Shown here piece by piece: positions 63,267 through 64,000 of a DNA stretch of 64,000 bases. How positions within the stretch are numbered: position 1 is the stretch's first letter; every line of letters begins with the position of its first letter. The notes under the pieces were generated by a model that saw nothing but the letters and a program-made list of their open reading frames with translations, did no database searches and was not told where the DNA came from. Source of the DNA: Puniceibacterium sp. IMCC21224 (lineage in GTDB: Bacteria > Pseudomonadota > Alphaproteobacteria > Rhodobacterales > Rhodobacteraceae); contig NZ_LDPY01000001.1 in the NCBI RefSeq assembly GCF_001038505.1, forward strand, positions 1,426,001 to 1,490,000, in the 5' to 3' direction. The position numbers and the translations under genes are program-made.

Positions 63267-64000
63267 ATGAAGTCGGGAAAACTGCGCGATGTGGCGCTTT
63301 GGCAGACGGATATCGCCTGGGAAAGACGGGCGGATGGCGCGGTTCTGGTCTGGCAGACTGGTGCGTTGCCGCCTTACCCTGACCGCCTGTCGGATCGGAT
63401 CGCTCATTGGGCGCAAGTCTCCCCGCAGACTACCTGGATGGCCGAGCGGGACGATGCAGGCAACTGGGCCCGGGTCGATTATGCGGAGCTGTTCGTGCAG
63501 GTCCGATCCATCGGGCAGGCGCTACTGGATCTGAACCTGTCCACCGAACGGCCATTGGTGATCCTGTCGGGCAATTCCATCGCCCACGCGCTGATGGCGC
63601 TGGGGGCGCAATATGTCGGCATTCCCTCGGCGGCGTTGGCACCGGCCTATGCCACATCTTCGGGCGATTTCGTCAAGTTGCGGCAGATCCGCGATCAGAT
63701 CACGCCGGGGGCGGTCTTTGCCGACGATCTGGCCCCGTTCACACCGGCCATAGACGCTGTTTTTACTGATCTGCCGCGACTTGGCCTGCGCGGCGCTGGA
63801 CGGGTGATCGACTGGGACAGCCTGCTGGTGACACCTGTCACCGGTGCCGTTGATGCGGCCAATCAGGCCACCGGCCCTGATACAGTGGCCAAGTTCATGT
63901 TCACATCAGGCACCACCGGCGCGCCCAAGGCGGTGATCCAGACTCAGCGGATGCTCTGCTCTAACATGGAGATGGTGCGCGACTGCTTTGCCTATCTCAA
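63267..64000 (+). CDS. Feruloyl-CoA synthetase-like acid--CoA ligase (runs off the end)
   Basis: An N-terminal 244-residue part of an AMP-forming ligase, open to the last base. The start (ATG at 63267, GGGGAGG upstream) gives MKSGKLRDVALWQTDIAW. The next segments PYPDRLSDRIAHWAQVSPQT and ILSGNSIAHALMALGAQYVG resemble feruloyl-CoA synthetases, and the phosphate loop reads FTSGTTGAPKAV. It would make the CoA thioester of a hydroxycinnamate, substrate for the divergently encoded hydratase. The C-terminal lid is outside the window. Confidence 0.88.
   Translation, partial: MKSGKLRDVALWQTDIAWERRADGAVLVWQTGALPPYPDRLSDRIAHWAQVSPQTTWMAERDDAGNWARVDYAELFVQVRSIGQALLDLNLSTERPLVILSGNSIAHALMALGAQYVGIPSAALAPAYATSSGDFVKLRQIRDQITPGAVFADDLAPFTPAIDAVFTDLPRLGLRGAGRVIDWDSLLVTPVTGAVDAANQATGPDTVAKFMFTSGTTGAPKAVIQTQRMLCSNMEMVRDCFAYL

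Overview
The window is a high-GC stretch of an alphaproteobacterial chromosome, most probably from a marine Rhodobacterales (Roseobacter-group) species. The signs are the NDUFA12-mlaD-DUF2155-aat-accC-accB order, GapR, a RamB/ScfR-type regulator near acs, an orphan FliG beside purB, many TRAP transporters and the overall codon style. Coding density is high, with short intergenic gaps and many ATGA start/stop overlaps. No rRNA, tRNA, CRISPR array or prophage was seen.

Region by region. 1-4.0 kb: an unidentified C-terminal ORF, riboflavin synthase, an MFS exporter and a SoxS/SoxV/SoxW-like periplasmic thiol-redox set. 4.0-11.3 kb: housekeeping genes (clpP-clpX, a RidA-family protein, an NDUFA12-type complex I accessory subunit, an MlaD-like protein, a DUF2155 protein, aat, accC-accB). 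11.4-23.8 kb: an apparent short-chain-carboxylate module. It holds a leucine/isoleucine/valine-type ABC transporter whose last downstream gene is acs, a divergent ScfR/RamB-like regulator, and a receiver / small membrane protein / symporter-histidine kinase set of the CrbS-CrbR type. 23.9-30.6 kb: a FliM-like C-ring protein with an acidic tail, a persulfide-handling operon (persulfide dioxygenase-like enzyme, two YeeE/YedE proteins, DUF442 sulfurtransferase), a beta-oxidation multienzyme with a degraded dehydrogenase half, and gapR. 30.7-33.5 kb: an insertion-sequence nest with a cut-off IS5-type transposase, two IS3-family elements and the C-terminal stub of a destroyed gene. 33.5-39.1 kb: fliG, a 51-residue cysteine-rich secreted peptide, purB, a DUF6314 protein, bioY and a hydrolase-OsmC fusion. 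39.4-46.9 kb: a TRAP-transporter catabolic locus with allA and an unusual fusion of an NAD-dependent epimerase/dehydratase to a PuuE-type allantoinase. It is bordered by a divergent LysR gene and a second dehydrogenase. 47-54.4 kb: a CNNM/CorC-type transporter, xerD, a secreted protein and a tiny membrane protein, aroK-aroB, ssb, and a lytic transglycosylase. 54.5-56.3 kb: a GntR/FCD regulator divergent from an AbrB-type membrane protein. 56.3-64 kb: a seven-gene minus-strand operon (enoyl-CoA hydratase, MarR regulator, amidohydrolase, TRAP P-Q-M, acyl-CoA dehydrogenase) divergent from a feruloyl-CoA-synthetase-like ligase that runs off the end. It reads as a hydroxycinnamate/phenylpropanoid catabolic locus.

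The genes point to a generalist that scavenges dilute organic acids. Three separate uptake systems (one ABC, two TRAP) each sit directly next to the enzymes that would activate or break down their substrates, and each has its own divergent regulator. The observations that most deserve a second look are the epimerase-PuuE fusion in a TRAP/AllA locus, the phenylpropanoid-type TRAP operon, and the linked acs/ABC/ScfR/CrbS-like module with its tiny membrane partner.
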